A model generated the notes under the pieces. The model had not been told where the DNA came from and made no database searches. It saw only the letters and a program-made list of their open reading frames with translations. The translations under genes and the position numbers were made by a program. From positions 126,467 through 167,577 of the forward strand of contig PLZV01000051.1 of assembly GCA_003152315.1 (NCBI GenBank): a DNA stretch of 41,111 nucleotides, in the 5' to 3' direction. Shown piece after piece: positions 23,121 through 32,294 of this stretch. How positions within the stretch are numbered: the first letter of the stretch is position 1; each line of letters begins with the position of its first letter. The DNA comes from Verrucomicrobiota bacterium (GTDB taxonomy: Bacteria > Verrucomicrobiota > Verrucomicrobiia > Palsa-1439).

Positions 23121-24181
23121 AGGCCATGGTACAGAACATCGAGGAACTGTCGCAACGAGTCGGCCACGATGTAAAGTTCATGGAAGTCTGTGGCACGCAC
23201 ACCATGGCCGCATTTCGCAGTGGGTTGCGGCAATTGCTGCCAAAGAGCGTACGTCTCGTTTCCGGGCCGGGCTGCCCGGTGTGCGTGACGGATCCAAGCT
23301 ACCTCGACGCGGCGATCGAGCTTTGCGGTCGATCCGATGTCATCCTCGCCACCTTTGGCGATCTGGTCCGCGTACCGGGCACCGATACCTCGCTGGAGCG
23401 GGAACGGGCTGCGGGCGCGAACGTGCGCATCGTCTACTCGCCAAGTGACGCGTTACTGCTGGCGCGCGAATGTCCTTCCAAGAAGGTCGTGTTCCTCGGC
23501 ATTGGCTTTGAAACGACCGCGCCAACCATTGCCTGGGCGATCTGGCGCGCCGCACACGATGGCGTGCAGAATTTTTCCGTGCTCTGTGCGCACAAGACGA
23601 TGCCGCAGGCGATGGACGCCTTGCTGCGCGACAAAGAACTCAGAATCGACGGCTTCCTTTGCCCTGGCCACGTCAGCGTCATCACGGGCGCGCACATCTA
23701 TCGATTCATTAGTGAGCGCTACCGGATTCCGTGCGTCGTCAGCGGCTTCGAAGCGTGGGACATCTTGAAATCCATCGAGATGTTGCTGCGGCAACTGGCC
23801 GAGGGCCGCGCCGAGGTGGAAAACGAGTACAGTCGGTCGGTCAAGGAGTACGGTAATGAGGCCGCGCTACGGCTGATGGATGAGGTGTTCGAACCGTGCG
23901 ACACCGTATGGCGGGGCATCGGTATTATCCCCGGTAGCGGGCTGGCGATCCGCGAGAAGTACGCGCGCTTCGATGCCACGAAGGTGCTCGGCGTACAGTT
24001 TCCGGAAGCGCGCGTGAATCCCTTGTGCTCGTGCGGCTCGGTGCTGCGCGGAGCCGCGTCGCCGCTGGATTGTCGGTTGTTTGGCCATCCGTGCTCGCCG
24101 ACGCACCCCATTGGGCCGTGCATGGTGTCGGGGGAAGGCGTGTGCGCAGCGTACTACAAATACGAAGGGGTCGCGGCGTGA
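23117..24181 (+). CDS. hypD: HypD Fe-S scaffold for Fe(CN)2CO assembly
   Basis: A 354-residue [4Fe-4S] protein that assembles the iron-cyanide-carbonyl unit with HypC and HypE. The conserved cysteine segments are present: EVCGTHT, GPGCPVCVTD, FLCPGHVS, and the cluster region NPLCSCGSVLRG with later Cys residues. The start is either GTG 23117 (GTGA overlap with hypC, GAGAGG 7 nt upstream) or ATG 23126, 3 codons later. The stop overlaps the hypE GTG start. Confidence 0.94.
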   Translation: MKAMVQNIEELSQRVGHDVKFMEVCGTHTMAAFRSGLRQLLPKSVRLVSGPGCPVCVTDPSYLDAAIELCGRSDVILATFGDLVRVPGTDTSLERERAAGANVRIVYSPSDALLLARECPSKKVVFLGIGFETTAPTIAWAIWRAAHDGVQNFSVLCAHKTMPQAMDALLRDKELRIDGFLCPGHVSVITGAHIYRFISERYRIPCVVSGFEAWDILKSIEMLLRQLAEGRAEVENEYSRSVKEYGNEAALRLMDEVFEPCDTVWRGIGIIPGSGLAIREKYARFDATKVLGVQFPEARVNPLCSCGSVLRGAASPLDCRLFGHPCSPTHPIGPCMVSGEGVCAAYYKYEGVAA

Positions 24182-25188
24182 GACGAGATCGTATTTTACT
24201 GGCGCATGGCGGCGGCGGCTCGTTGACACGCGAACTGATCGAGAAACTGTTTCTCGCGAGGCTGGAGAATCCGCTGTTGAAACCGCTCGACGATAGCGCC
24301 GTGCTGGTGATGGGCGGCAAGGCGCACGCGTTTACGACCGACAGTTACGTCGTGAGACCGTACATCTTTCCGGGAGGAGACATCGGCAAACTGGCTGTGT
24401 GCGGCACGATCAACGATCTCGCCGTGATGGGAGCGCGACCGCTCTGGATGAGCCTCAGTTTCATTCTCGAAGAAGGATTATTGCTCGCAGACCTGCAGAG
24501 AATTATTGAGTCCATCGGCGCAACTGCTGCGGAGGCTGGCGTGCAAATCGTCACCGGCGACACCAAGGTCGTCGAGCGCGGCAAATGCGAGGGGTTGTAC
24601 ATCAATACGGCCGGGCTTGGCGAAATCGTGGCTCCGAATCGACTCGGGGCAGCCAATGTAAAGGCAGGCGACGCGGTCATCATCAACGGCCCCATCGGAG
24701 AGCATGGCGTCGCCGTAATGAGCCAGCGTGAGGGCATCGCCTTCCAGACAAACGTCGTGAGCGACTGTGCGCCCCTGTGGCCGCTGGTAAAAGCCATTCT
24801 GGACACCGGAGCCGAGATTCACGCCATGCGCGACCCCACGCGCGGCGGAGTCGCCGCTGCCGTGTGCGACATCGCGCGGGCGTCGAATGTTGGAATTCGA
24901 TTACGCGAAGATGCGCTGCCGGTCAGCCGCGAAGTGCGCGGCGCGTGCGATTTGCTGGGATTTGATCCGTTGACGATTGCCAACGAAGGAAAGGTACTCG
25001 TGTTTTGCCGCACGACAGACGCGGCGAAGGTGTTCGCCGCCATGAGGGAGAATCCGCTTGGCAAACACGCGTGTGTCATTGGTGAGGTGTGCGAACAACC
25101 TCCCGGCACTGTGACCTTGCGTACGACAATTGGCGGCGAACGGATAATCGATATGCCTACGGGCGAGGATTTGCCACGCATTTGCTAA
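24178..25188 (+). CDS. hypE: HypE carbamoyl dehydratase
   Basis: Dehydrates a thiocarbamate on its C-terminal cysteine to thiocyanate, the source of the NiFe-site cyanides. The 336 aa are of AIRS/PurM fold (AHGGGGSLTRELI, DDSAVLVM, DPTRGGVAA). The protein ends PRIC, the exact active C-terminus of the family. Start GTG 24178 overlaps the hypD stop by GTGA. Confidence 0.95.
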   Translation: MRRDRILLAHGGGGSLTRELIEKLFLARLENPLLKPLDDSAVLVMGGKAHAFTTDSYVVRPYIFPGGDIGKLAVCGTINDLAVMGARPLWMSLSFILEEGLLLADLQRIIESIGATAAEAGVQIVTGDTKVVERGKCEGLYINTAGLGEIVAPNRLGAANVKAGDAVIINGPIGEHGVAVMSQREGIAFQTNVVSDCAPLWPLVKAILDTGAEIHAMRDPTRGGVAAAVCDIARASNVGIRLREDALPVSREVRGACDLLGFDPLTIANEGKVLVFCRTTDAAKVFAAMRENPLGKHACVIGEVCEQPPGTVTLRTTIGGERIIDMPTGEDLPRIC

Positions 25189-25217
25189 TTACAAAGACAA
25201 CCCCCAAAAACTACACA

Positions 25218-28200
25218 ATGAAGATCAACACACGAGAATTCGTAACCATGGATGGAAATGAGGCGGTGGGCCATGTGGCTTATCGCACAAACGAAGTCAT
25301 CGCCATTTACCCGATCACGCCGTCCTCGCCCATGGGTGAATGGGCGGATGAATGGGCCGCGCACGGCATTCCCAACATCTGGGGCACGGTGCCGTCGGTC
25401 GTCGAGATGCAAAGTGAAGGCGGCGCGGCGGGTGCGGTGCACGGCGCGCTGCAGACGGGATCGCTCACGACGACTTTCACCGCGTCACAAGGCCTGCTGT
25501 TGATGATCCCCAACATGTACAAGATCGCCGGGGAGTTGACGCCGGCGGTATTTCATATTGCGGCGCGCTCGCTCGCGGCGCAAGGGTTGTCGATCTTCGG
25601 TGACCACGCCGACGTGATGGCCGCGCGCCAGACAGGCTGGGCAATGCTCGCATCCAACTCCGTGCAGGAAGCGATGGACTTCGCGTTGATCGCACAGGCG
25701 GCGACCCTCGAAGCGCGCGTGCCGTACCTGCATTTCTTCGATGGGTTTCGCACCTCGCACGAGGTATCCAAAATCGAGGTGCTCACCGATGACGACATGC
25801 GGGCCATGACCGATGAAACACTCGTGCTCGCGCATCGCGCGCGCGGGCTATCACCCGATCATCCCGTGTTGCGAGGCACGGCGCAGAACCCCGATGTGTA
25901 TTTCCAGGCGCGTGAGACGGTGAATCCGTTCTACGCGGTGTGTCCCGACATCACACAGAAAGCGATGGACAAGTTTGCGAAGTTGGTGGGCCGCGCGTAT
26001 CACCTGTTCGACTACCACGGCGCGCCGAATGCCGAACGCGTAATTGTGTTGATGGGTTCGGGCTGCGAAGCGGTGGAAGAGACAGTGGACTCTCTCACGA
26101 AACACGGCGAGAAGGTCGGTGTCTTGAAAGTGCGCCTCTATCGCCCCTTCGATGTGGCGCGATTCGTCGCCGCCCTGCCGTCGAGCGTGAAGAGCATTGC
26201 CGTTCTCGACCGCACAAAGGAACCGGGCTGTCCGGGGGAACCGTTGTATCTGGATAGTATCGTCGCGCTCCACGAAACTGGACGGACCGGGATTAATGTT
26301 GTCGGCGGACGTTACGGGCTTTCGTCGAAGGAATTCACACCCGCGATGATCAAGGGGGTGTTCGACAACCTGGCGGCAGCGAAGCCGAAGAACCACTTCA
26401 CGGTAGGCATCGTCGACGACGTAACCAACACCAGCCTCGACTACGATCCGTCATTCTCGACGGAGAACCCGAAGACCGTGCGGGCGTTGTTCTACGGACT
26501 GGGCGCGGACGGGACGGTGGGTGCGAACAAGAACTCGATCAAGATCATCGGCGAGGATACCGACAACTACGCGCAGGGTTACTTTGTGTACGACTCCAAG
26601 AAGTCTGGCTCGACGACGGTGTCGCACCTGCGATTCGGGCCCGAGCCCATTCGATCGACGTATTTGGTGACTGAAGCCAATTTCGTCGCCTGTCACCAGC
26701 CGGTTTTCCTGGAGCGATACGACATTCTCAAGGAAGCAATCCCCGGTGGCACGTTCCTGCTCAATACGCCTTATGGCCCCGACGAAATCTGGGGCAAACT
26801 TCCGCGCGTTTATCAGGAGCACATCGTCAGTAAGAAACTGAAAGTTCATGTCATCGACGCCGTGAAGGTTGCTCACGACAGTGGCATGGGCGGTCGCATC
26901 AACACTGTTATGCAAGTTTGCTTCTTTGCGATTTCAGGTGTGCTGCCGCGCCAGGAGGCCATCGAGGCGATCAAGAAATCCATCAAGAAAACCTACGGCA
27001 AGAAGGGCGACGAAATCGTCCAGATGAACCTCACCGCTGTAGACAATACGTTGGCACACCTGCACGAAGTGAAGACGTCTGCTCGCGTCGAAAGCAGGGT
27101 GGAATTGCCACTGCCCGTGGCGAAGGAGGCGCCGGACTTTGTGCGCGATGTGCTCGGCGAAATCATGGCGGGCCGGGGTGATTTGCTCCCCGTGAGCAAG
27201 ATGCCGTGCGATGGGACGTTTCCGACGGCAACGACGCGCTGGGAGAAGCGCAACATCGCGCTGGAGATTCCGGTTTGGGATTTCGCGATCTGTATCCAGT
27301 GCGGCAAGTGCGCGATGGTTTGCCCGCATGGCGTTATTCGCGCAAAGGCTTACGAATCGAAGGCGCTGGCATCCGCTCCGTCAACGTTCAAGTCCACCGA
27401 CGCGAAGGATCGCGATTGGAAGGAACTCGGTCTGAAGTACACGATCCAGGTCGCGCCCGAGGACTGCACGGGTTGCGCCTTGTGCGTGGATGTTTGCCCG
27501 GCGCGCAACAAATCTGAAACGCGGCTCAAGGCGATCAATATGGGGTCGCAACCGCCTCTGCGCGAAGCCGAGGTGAAAAACTGGGACTTCTTCCTGGGTA
27601 TTCCCGAACTTGATCGCCGCAAGATCAAAGTTGGCAGCATTCCGCAACAGCAGTTGCAGCGGCCGCTGTTTGAATTCAGCGGCGCGTGCGCGGGCTGCGG
27701 TGAAACGCCCTACCTCAAGTTGGTCAGCCAACTCTTCGGTGACCGCATGGTGGTCGCGAACGCGACGGGTTGTACGTCGATCTACGGCGGCAATCTGCCG
27801 ACAACGCCCTGGGCCGTGAACGCCGACGGACGCGGCCCTGCCTGGTGTAACTCGCTATTCGAGGACAACGCGGAATTCGGCCTGGGCTTCCGTGTGTCAA
27901 TCGACAAGCAGAAGGAATTTGCGGGCGAACTGTTGAAGAAGCTCGCGCCGCAGATCGGGGACACGCTAACCGAGGCAATCTTGAAGGCCGACCAAAAGGA
28001 CGAAGCAGGCATTTTCGACCAGCGGGAACGAATCGCCGCCCTCAAGGCCAAACTGGCGGGCGTGAACTCGTTGGAGTCGCGCGCGCTTCTCACCGTTGCC
28101 GACATGCTCGTGAAGAAGAGCGTGTGGATCGTCGGCGGCGACGGCTGGGCGTACGACATCGGATACGGCGGCCTTGACCACGTTCTCGCCAGTGGTCGCA

Positions 28201-28817
28201 ACGTGAACATTCTCGTGCTCGATACCGAAGTGTACTCGAACACGGGTGGTCAGTGCTCGAAGTCGACGCCGCGCGGTGCGGTGGCGAAATTTGCCGCCGG
28301 CGGGAAATCGTCGGCCAAGAAGGACCTCGGTCTCATCGCCATGACCTACGGAAACGTGTACGTCGCGTCGGTGGCGATGGGCGCGCGGGACGAGCAAACA
28401 CTGCGTGCGTTGCTGGAAGCCGAGAGCTACGACGGACCGTCCTTGATCATTGCCTACAGCCATTGCATTGCGCACGGCATCAATATGACCACGGCGATGC
28501 AGAACCAGAAAGCCGCAGTGAACTCCGGGCAGTGGTTGCTCTATCGGTACGATCCGCGACGCGAGTTGGCGGGCGAGATTCCATTGCAGCTCGACTCACG
28601 GGCGCCGAAGCAGAAAGTCGAAGAATACCTGCTGATGGAAAACCGATTCAAAATGCTTACGAAGAGCGATCCCGCACGGGCGAAGGACTTATTCCGTAGG
28701 GCGCAGCTGGACGCCGAGCGGCGTTTCAAGTTCTATGAGCATCTGTCTGCCCGACCATCCAATGGCCAGAAGGAACCAGCCAAACCGCCGCAGGCCGCAA
28801 CCGCGGTAACATCGTGA
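25218..28817 (+). CDS. nifJ: Pyruvate:ferredoxin (flavodoxin) oxidoreductase
   Basis: Single-chain homodimeric-type enzyme: pyruvate + CoA + 2 oxidised ferredoxin to acetyl-CoA + CO2 + reduced ferredoxin. Its 1199 aa fit the family. Seen in order: the pyruvate/TPP domain (YPITPSSPMGEWADEW, about 31-46), the gamma domain, the EKR region, two [4Fe-4S] motifs CIQCGKCAMVCP and CTGCALCVDVCP, and the TPP-binding C-terminal domain (CAGCGETPY, GGDGWAYDIGYGG, NTGGQCSKS). It begins 29 bp after hypE without a clear Shine-Dalgarno. Its products feed the hydrogenase (ferredoxin) and the ADP-forming synthetase (acetyl-CoA). Confidence 0.96.
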   Translation: MKINTREFVTMDGNEAVGHVAYRTNEVIAIYPITPSSPMGEWADEWAAHGIPNIWGTVPSVVEMQSEGGAAGAVHGALQTGSLTTTFTASQGLLLMIPNMYKIAGELTPAVFHIAARSLAAQGLSIFGDHADVMAARQTGWAMLASNSVQEAMDFALIAQAATLEARVPYLHFFDGFRTSHEVSKIEVLTDDDMRAMTDETLVLAHRARGLSPDHPVLRGTAQNPDVYFQARETVNPFYAVCPDITQKAMDKFAKLVGRAYHLFDYHGAPNAERVIVLMGSGCEAVEETVDSLTKHGEKVGVLKVRLYRPFDVARFVAALPSSVKSIAVLDRTKEPGCPGEPLYLDSIVALHETGRTGINVVGGRYGLSSKEFTPAMIKGVFDNLAAAKPKNHFTVGIVDDVTNTSLDYDPSFSTENPKTVRALFYGLGADGTVGANKNSIKIIGEDTDNYAQGYFVYDSKKSGSTTVSHLRFGPEPIRSTYLVTEANFVACHQPVFLERYDILKEAIPGGTFLLNTPYGPDEIWGKLPRVYQEHIVSKKLKVHVIDAVKVAHDSGMGGRINTVMQVCFFAISGVLPRQEAIEAIKKSIKKTYGKKGDEIVQMNLTAVDNTLAHLHEVKTSARVESRVELPLPVAKEAPDFVRDVLGEIMAGRGDLLPVSKMPCDGTFPTATTRWEKRNIALEIPVWDFAICIQCGKCAMVCPHGVIRAKAYESKALASAPSTFKSTDAKDRDWKELGLKYTIQVAPEDCTGCALCVDVCPARNKSETRLKAINMGSQPPLREAEVKNWDFFLGIPELDRRKIKVGSIPQQQLQRPLFEFSGACAGCGETPYLKLVSQLFGDRMVVANATGCTSIYGGNLPTTPWAVNADGRGPAWCNSLFEDNAEFGLGFRVSIDKQKEFAGELLKKLAPQIGDTLTEAILKADQKDEAGIFDQRERIAALKAKLAGVNSLESRALLTVADMLVKKSVWIVGGDGWAYDIGYGGLDHVLASGRNVNILVLDTEVYSNTGGQCSKSTPRGAVAKFAAGGKSSAKKDLGLIAMTYGNVYVASVAMGARDEQTLRALLEAESYDGPSLIIAYSHCIAHGINMTTAMQNQKAAVNSGQWLLYRYDPRRELAGEIPLQLDSRAPKQKVEEYLLMENRFKMLTKSDPARAKDLFRRAQLDAERRFKFYEHLSARPSNGQKEPAKPPQAATAVTS

Positions 28818-28824
28818 GGTTATT

Positions 28825-29823
28825 ATGGATTTAAGAACCACCTACATGGGAATGACGTTGCGCAACCCGCTCGTGGTATCCGCCTGCGGGCCACTCTCTG
28901 AGGACATCGGTAACATTAAACGCGCGGAGGACGCCGGCGCGGGCGCCGTGGTGTTGTATTCGTTATTCGAGGAACAATTACACCTGGAATCGCGGGAACT
29001 GGACCATTATCTGACGCAAGGCACCGATAGTTTCGCCGAAGCACTCAGCTATTTCCCCGAGCCAGAACAATTCCACCTGGGCCCGGAAGGGTACTTGAAC
29101 CACATTCACAGCGCCAAGCAAGCCGTTGGCATCCCGATCATTGCCAGCTTGAACGGCACGACAGCCGGCGGATGGACCAAGTTTGCCAAACAAATCGAGC
29201 AGGCCGGTGCCGATGCGCTGGAACTGAACATTTACTACATCCCCACCGACACGAAACTGAGCGGCGCGGAGGTCGAGCAAACGTATGTGGACATTGTCAA
29301 AGCGGTCAAGGGCGTGGTCGCGATCCCCGTCGCGGTGAAGTTGAGCCCATTTTTCAACAATATGGCGAACATGGCGAAGCGTCTCGACGATGCGGGCGCG
29401 GACGCGCTTGTGCTGTTCAATCGATTCTACCAACCCGACATCGACCTTGAGGAGCTTGCGGTGCAGCCCTCGGTGATCCTCAGCACGCCGCAGGCGTTGC
29501 GGTTGCCGATGCGCTGGATCGCGATTCTCTTTGGCCGCATCGACGCCGACCTTGCCGCAACCAGCGGCATCCATCACGCGCCCGATGCACTCAAGATGCT
29601 CATGGCCGGGGCGGACGTGACGATGCTGTGCTCAACGCTGTTGGCCCGTGGCATCGATTACATCCGCACCATCGAAACCGAAATGAGCCATTGGATGGAA
29701 GAGCATTGGTACGAGTCCGTGCATCAACTTAAAGGCAGCTTGAGCCAGATGCGCTGTCCCGACCCGAGTACATTCGAGCGCGCCCAGTACATGCGCGCGC
29801 TGACCACCTACAAGCCAGCCTAG
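28825..29823 (+). CDS. Dihydroorotate dehydrogenase-like flavoprotein
   Basis: A 332-residue TIM-barrel protein of the DHOD/PreA type (RNPLVVSACGPLSED, PIIASLNGTTAGGW, DALELNIYY, VAVKLSPFF). The DHOD-like family member is often found next to nifJ; a true pyrimidine role is doubtful in this context. The partner Fe-S subunit (PyrK or PreT-like) is not present nearby. It starts 7 bp after nifJ. The substrate is unknown; a flavin-linked reduction using ferredoxin electrons is a guess. Confidence 0.85.
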   Translation: MDLRTTYMGMTLRNPLVVSACGPLSEDIGNIKRAEDAGAGAVVLYSLFEEQLHLESRELDHYLTQGTDSFAEALSYFPEPEQFHLGPEGYLNHIHSAKQAVGIPIIASLNGTTAGGWTKFAKQIEQAGADALELNIYYIPTDTKLSGAEVEQTYVDIVKAVKGVVAIPVAVKLSPFFNNMANMAKRLDDAGADALVLFNRFYQPDIDLEELAVQPSVILSTPQALRLPMRWIAILFGRIDADLAATSGIHHAPDALKMLMAGADVTMLCSTLLARGIDYIRTIETEMSHWMEEHWYESVHQLKGSLSQMRCPDPSTFERAQYMRALTTYKPA

Positions 29824-29843
29824 CGGAAAGGGATGTGACGGAA

Positions 29844-30227
29844 ATGAAGTACACCCGAGAAGACGCGCTGAAGAAAATCCGGGAGCATCTGGCCGCCAGC
29901 ACGCGTGATGATGAAACCACCTGCCAGGCGGCGGCACGACTGGGGATTTTCTGTCACGGCTACGACCAGTGGACCGAGGAGCAATTGCGCGAACTCTATC
30001 CCTGGCTGGCCAGGAAAATGCCTCGCGGCACACCCCGTGAGGAGTTCTTGAAACTAATCATGGCCTGGGACGGCGCACGAATGCTGGCGCGCAAGTCACC
30101 GACGACATGCGACGTCAAAGTGTTGGATCATGAAGGTTGTCTCGGCTTCGACCGCTACAGCAATCAGCAACTCAAGCAGCTCTTTCCGCAAGTGTTCGGC
30201 GCCGACGACGAAATCGCACAATGGTAA
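29844..30227 (+). CDS. Unrecognised conserved-looking protein of the oxidoreductase operon
   Basis: A 127-residue soluble protein with no motif I recognise. It is charged, mostly helical in look, with Cys in TTCQAA, GIFCHGYDQW, TTCDVK and EGCLGFDRYS. The segments EEQLRELYPWLARKMP and NQQLKQLFPQVFG look like two related helices, so it may contain an internal repeat. Start: ATG 29844, or an in-frame GTG at 29835. The stop overlaps the next gene (ATGGTAA). Tight packing between the DHOD-like and thioesterase genes suggests a real role in this pathway. Confidence 0.7.
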   Translation: MKYTREDALKKIREHLAASTRDDETTCQAAARLGIFCHGYDQWTEEQLRELYPWLARKMPRGTPREEFLKLIMAWDGARMLARKSPTTCDVKVLDHEGCLGFDRYSNQQLKQLFPQVFGADDEIAQW

Positions 30228-30676
30228 AAGGTCAAAGTATTGGGTGTCAGACTCCCGAGGAATGCGTCGTTCAATTCCGCGTGCGCTACAGCGAGACCGA
30301 CCAGATGGGTACGTTCTACAACTCGCGCGCGTTGGAATGGTTCGAATGCGGACGCACCGAGCTACTCCGATCTCTCCGCCTGCCGTATGCCGAGATGGAG
30401 AAGCGTGGCGTCTTTCTGCCCGTCATCGAGGCGCACGTGGAGTATCGCAGTCGCGCCCGCTACGATGATCTCCTGCACATGACGAGCCGCGGTTCGCTCG
30501 TCGGCAAGGCGCGCCTTCGCGTGGATGTGGATATTGTGCAGAGCAACGGCGGTGCCCCTGTTGCCTGCGGCTATACGATTCATGCGGTGACCGACCCCAC
30601 TGGCAAGCCGATCCGACCTCCGCCCTGGCTGGCGGAGTTGTTCGCTAACGGGGTGAATGATGAACGCCGCCGCTGA
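30221..30676 (+). CDS. YbgC/4-hydroxybenzoyl-CoA thioesterase-family hotdog protein
   Basis: A 151-residue single hotdog-fold acyl-CoA thioesterase. The family active-site stretch YSETDQMGTFYNSRALEWFE (about 23-42) carries the catalytic Asp. ATG 30221 overlaps the preceding stop; upstream in-frame Met codons would give an Arg-rich leader that overlaps the previous gene, so they are rejected. Next to IorA and an arylacetate-CoA ligase it may hydrolyse arylacetyl-CoA and free CoA. Confidence 0.87.
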   Translation: MVKGQSIGCQTPEECVVQFRVRYSETDQMGTFYNSRALEWFECGRTELLRSLRLPYAEMEKRGVFLPVIEAHVEYRSRARYDDLLHMTSRGSLVGKARLRVDVDIVQSNGGAPVACGYTIHAVTDPTGKPIRPPPWLAELFANGVNDERRR

Positions 30677-32294
30677 CCGCCTCTTTCTTAGTGGCAATGA
30701 TGCCGTGGCGCACGCTGCGCGGGCCGCCCAGGTCTCGCTCGGCACCGGCTACCCCGGCACCCCCTCCACGGAGATTCTCGAAACGTTTTCGTCATTGGGC
30801 GGCAAGGCGCAGTGGTCGCCAAACGAAAAGGTCGCCGCGGAAGTGGCCCTCGGCGCTGCCTTCGGGAATGCGCGGGCCATCGTCACCATGAAGCACGTGG
30901 GCCTGAATGTCGCCGCGGATGTGTTGTTCACCGCGGCGTACACAGGTGTTAGTGGCGCACTCGTGGTGGTGACCGCCGATGATCCCGGTATGTCCTCCAG
31001 CCAGAACGAACAGGACAACCGTCGCTATGCGGTTGCGGCCGGTGTGCCCATGCTCGAACCATCCGACGCCCAGGAAGCTTACGATTTTACCCTCGCCGCA
31101 ATCGAGATTTCCGAACGCTGGCGCATCCCCGTCCTGCTTCGGCTCACCACGCGTGTGTGCCACGCCAAGTCCATTGTGACGCCAAGCCGTATCGTGGCGC
31201 CGCCCACCACGCCGCAGTTCCAGAAGGACATCCGTTCCCTGGTAATGATTCCATCCAACGCGCGACCGGCGCACCGGCGATTGCGCAAGAAACTGGCCGA
31301 GATCGACGCTTGGAACGAGAATTCCACACTCAATCGCGTCATCGAAGGTGACGTTGCATTGGGCATCATCGCGTCCGGCGCGACCTTTTTACACGCGCGC
31401 GAAGCGGCACCCCACGCGAAGTTTCTCAAGCTGGGGATGACGTATCCCTTGCCCATGAATGCCATTCGTCGTTTCGTCGATAGTGTGAGTCGCTGCATCG
31501 TGATTGAGGAGGGTGACCCATATCTCACCGATGCCATACGGGCTGCAGGATTGCACGTGGAGGGCAAGGCGGAAGTATACCGGTTCGGGGAACTGAACGT
31601 GCCGCGCGTTCGCCGAATTCTCACGGGCGACATCACGCCGGAACCGATATTGCCGCCGGGCAAACCACCGGAACTCTGCCAGGGTTGCTCCCATCGGTAT
31701 GTGTACGAGGCGCTGCGAGACCTGAAATGCATCGTGCCCGGCGATATCGGCTGCTACAGCCTCGGTGCGTTGCCGCCTTACGAAGCGATGGACACGCTGG
31801 TGTGCATGGGGGCGGGCATTACGACGGGACTTGGGCTGCGCCACGTTTTACCGCGCGAAGAAGCGAAGCGTGTGGTGAGCGTCATCGGCGACAGCACATT
31901 CGTCCACAGCGGCATCACCGGCCTGGTCGAGATGGTTTACAATCCGCCGCCGACGGGGCATGTGGTGCTGATCCTTGACAACAGCACCACGGCGATGACC
32001 GGTCACCAGGAACACCCCGGTACCGGTCGCACACTCGAGCATCAAGCGACGGGACAGGTGGTGTATGAGGACCTCGCGCGATCGCTGGGCATCCACAACG
32101 TCCACGTGATCGATCCCTCCGCCGACCCGAAGGGTTTTGCCGCACTGCTCAAGGACAGTCTCGCCGGGGAGAAACTTATAGTCATTATTGCTCGCCGGCC
32201 TTGCCTGCTCATTGCGGGAAAGATCGAGGAGTACGAGCGCGCGGAATCCCGGCAGACCTGCGAGACCGACAGCAAGAAAGATGTCGTGAGATGA
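30657..32294 (+). CDS. iorA: Indolepyruvate ferredoxin oxidoreductase alpha subunit (IorA) lacking its ferredoxin domain
   Basis: TPP-dependent oxidative decarboxylation of aryl-pyruvates (from aromatic amino acids) to arylacetyl-CoA with reduction of ferredoxin. The 545 aa cover the pyrimidine-binding half ([32 protein letters not shown]) and the TPP half ([42 protein letters not shown]). Typical IorA continues with a C-terminal domain holding two [4Fe-4S] clusters. Here the protein stops after [14 protein letters not shown] with no CxxCxxC motifs. It therefore needs another electron carrier or contact. It starts inside the thioesterase gene (overlap 20 bp) and ends with an ATGA overlap to IorB. 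Confidence 0.92.
   Translation: MMNAAADRLFLSGNDAVAHAARAAQVSLGTGYPGTPSTEILETFSSLGGKAQWSPNEKVAAEVALGAAFGNARAIVTMKHVGLNVAADVLFTAAYTGVSGALVVVTADDPGMSSSQNEQDNRRYAVAAGVPMLEPSDAQEAYDFTLAAIEISERWRIPVLLRLTTRVCHAKSIVTPSRIVAPPTTPQFQKDIRSLVMIPSNARPAHRRLRKKLAEIDAWNENSTLNRVIEGDVALGIIASGATFLHAREAAPHAKFLKLGMTYPLPMNAIRRFVDSVSRCIVIEEGDPYLTDAIRAAGLHVEGKAEVYRFGELNVPRVRRILTGDITPEPILPPGKPPELCQGCSHRYVYEALRDLKCIVPGDIGCYSLGALPPYEAMDTLVCMGAGITTGLGLRHVLPREEAKRVVSVIGDSTFVHSGITGLVEMVYNPPPTGHVVLILDNSTTAMTGHQEHPGTGRTLEHQATGQVVYEDLARSLGIHNVHVIDPSADPKGFAALLKDSLAGEKLIVIIARRPCLLIAGKIEEYERAESRQTCETDSKKDVVR

Noticed and set aside
30137-30220. Upstream Met codons that would give the thioesterase an Arg-rich leader
   Set aside because: The extension overlaps the preceding gene and is not part of the hotdog fold; ATG 30221 overlaps the stop in the style of this operon.
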